From the NCBI RefSeq assembly GCF_039652555.1, contig NZ_JBDJAF010000002.1:248001-312000 (forward strand): a stretch of DNA of 64,000 nt, read 5' to 3'. This document shows positions 63,321 to 64,000 of this stretch, in pieces (within the stretch, counting starts at the first letter, position 1; each line of letters starts with the position of its first letter). The notes under the pieces were generated by a model, which worked only from the letters and a program-made list of their open reading frames with translations, did not search any database and had not been told where the DNA came from. The position numbers and the translations under genes are program-made. This stretch comes from Parafrigoribacterium mesophilum (GTDB lineage: Bacteria > Actinomycetota > Actinomycetes > Actinomycetales > Microbacteriaceae).

Positions 63321-63923
63321 ATGCGCTGGGACAACCTCTTTGATGACCTCGAAAGTCAGCTCGAACAGGGGCTGACGGCTGAGGAGCTCGACCTGAAGGC
63401 CGAGGAGGAGCGCTTGCGCCTCGGCCGGCTCGGGCTGCGCGACCGGATCACGGCAATCCTCCACGCGCAGAAATTCGACCCGGCTTACGGCATCCGTTTC
63501 ACCCTGCGCGGCGGGCAGAGCCTGTCACTGCGCCCAGTGGCCATCGGCAAGGACTGGCTGTCCGCGGACCTCCTGGACGATTCCACCCGGCGCGCCCAGT
63601 GCGTGCTGCCCTTCCCCGCCATCGCCGGCATCATCCTCACCCCGCCCCAGGTGCAGCAGAGCCTGAACCCACCATCACCCCGGGATGCCGAGCCAGGGAT
63701 CACCAGCCGGCTCGGCCTCACGTTCGTGTTACGTGACCTGTGCCGCCGTCGCCGCGAGGTGAGCGTGCGCCTTGCCGACGGCGATCTGCACGGCACCATC
63801 GACCGGGTCGGCCGGGATCACTTCGATCTCGCCGTGCACGAGTCGGGTGCCGCACGGAGGGACTCCGCCGTGTTCTCCTACCGGATGATCCCGCTGGATC
63901 AGCTCCTGCTGGTGCTGCTGTGA
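63321..63923 (+). CDS. Conserved hypothetical protein (200 aa)
   Basis: The protein is 200 residues from ATG 63321, set by the adjacent -10 box; an upstream frame to 63000 covers the divergent gene and is not likely. It begins RWDNLFDDLESQLEQGLTAEE, followed by ERLRLGRLGLRDRITAIL and a beta-rich core with two related halves (IRFTLRGGQSLSLRPVAIG and VSVRLADGDLHGTIDRVGRD). Proteins of this type occur near secA in Micrococcales, but I know of no function. The repeated beta pattern (LxGxLxxVGxDxF) suggests a small barrel fold. It ends 77 bases before the window edge. No gene could be called in that last part. Confidence 0.75.
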   Translation: MRWDNLFDDLESQLEQGLTAEELDLKAEEERLRLGRLGLRDRITAILHAQKFDPAYGIRFTLRGGQSLSLRPVAIGKDWLSADLLDDSTRRAQCVLPFPAIAGIILTPPQVQQSLNPPSPRDAEPGITSRLGLTFVLRDLCRRRREVSVRLADGDLHGTIDRVGRDHFDLAVHESGAARRDSAVFSYRMIPLDQLLLVLL

Positions 63924-64000
63924 TCACCGGTGCTGCGGTGACCGCCTCGGCCGCCGAGTAACTCCGGGATGCTGCCCAGGTCTGACTGGTTCCACAGGCT

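Noticed and set aside
63924..64000. A possible leftward gene entering at the right edge
   Set aside because: Only 77 bases are visible; minus-strand frames are open but hold no recognisable residues, so no call is made.

Overview
The window is a chromosomal segment of a high-GC Gram-positive actinobacterium, most likely a member of the Microbacteriaceae. The evidence is the block mtrA-mtrB-lpqB-comF-hpf-secA near the right end, a WhiB regulator, a DUF3499 protein, manA and manB, ahcY, a chaplin-like surface protein and DUF222/HNH genes. Gene content and order between about 28.8 and 63.9 kb recall the Mycobacterium tuberculosis stretch Rv3240c (secA1) to about Rv3260c (whiB2). That comparison is from memory, not from an alignment.

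The left part (1 to about 25.2 kb) is a cell-surface polysaccharide locus. By eye its GC is clearly lower (about 50-58%) than the rest (about 68-72%), and gene direction flips often, as in a modular, exchangeable cluster. It encodes UDP-glucose dehydrogenase (cut by the left edge) and UDP-glucuronate decarboxylase, which together give UDP-xylose. It also has a secreted DUF4214 protein, two paralogous GT4 transferases preceded by a small stub gene, and a Wzm/Wzt ABC exporter whose ATPase has a C-terminal glycan-recognition domain. Further on are a DUF4012 protein, a Wzy/WaaL-like polymerase, a sugar epimerase, a Wzx-like flippase and three more glycosyltransferases. A translationally coupled four-gene cassette (dehydratase, aminotransferase, phosphoglycosyl transferase, acetyltransferase) matches the di-N-acetyl-bacillosamine priming pathway. 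Upstream of the cassette, an 825-base gap seems to hold the remains of a tyrosine kinase gene. A methyltransferase and a left-handed beta-helix acetyltransferase, probably frameshifted near its start, close this part.

From 25.9 to 32.6 kb GC is high: two tandem O-antigen-ligase-like membrane proteins, manA, a GlxA-type regulator, a 37-residue membrane peptide and galE. Next come whiB, a DUF222/HNH protein flanked by short inverted repeats, a 959-residue polytopic glycosyltransferase coupled to a DUF5719 protein, a small metallopeptidase-like protein, DUF3499 and manB, then ahcY. ahcY is followed by two secreted proteins; one has chaplin-like repeats and an LAATG sortase signal. An aquaporin follows, then the conserved RDD / SpoIIM / DUF58 / MoxR / DUF4350 / DUF4129 envelope cassette, and finally mtrAB-lpqB, comF, hpf, secA, a DUF6459-like gene and an unknown gene.

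Intergenic space holds several repeat families: two roughly 108-bp elements with matching terminal inverted repeats, a 42-bp nested hairpin present in two identical copies 14.5 kb apart, a 39-bp tandem duplication, and GGTGGTCGAGCC-type motifs. I saw no rRNA, tRNA, CRISPR array, transposase or phage gene. Most of the window therefore serves envelope building: nucleotide-sugar supply, glycan assembly and export, cell-wall signalling and protein secretion.
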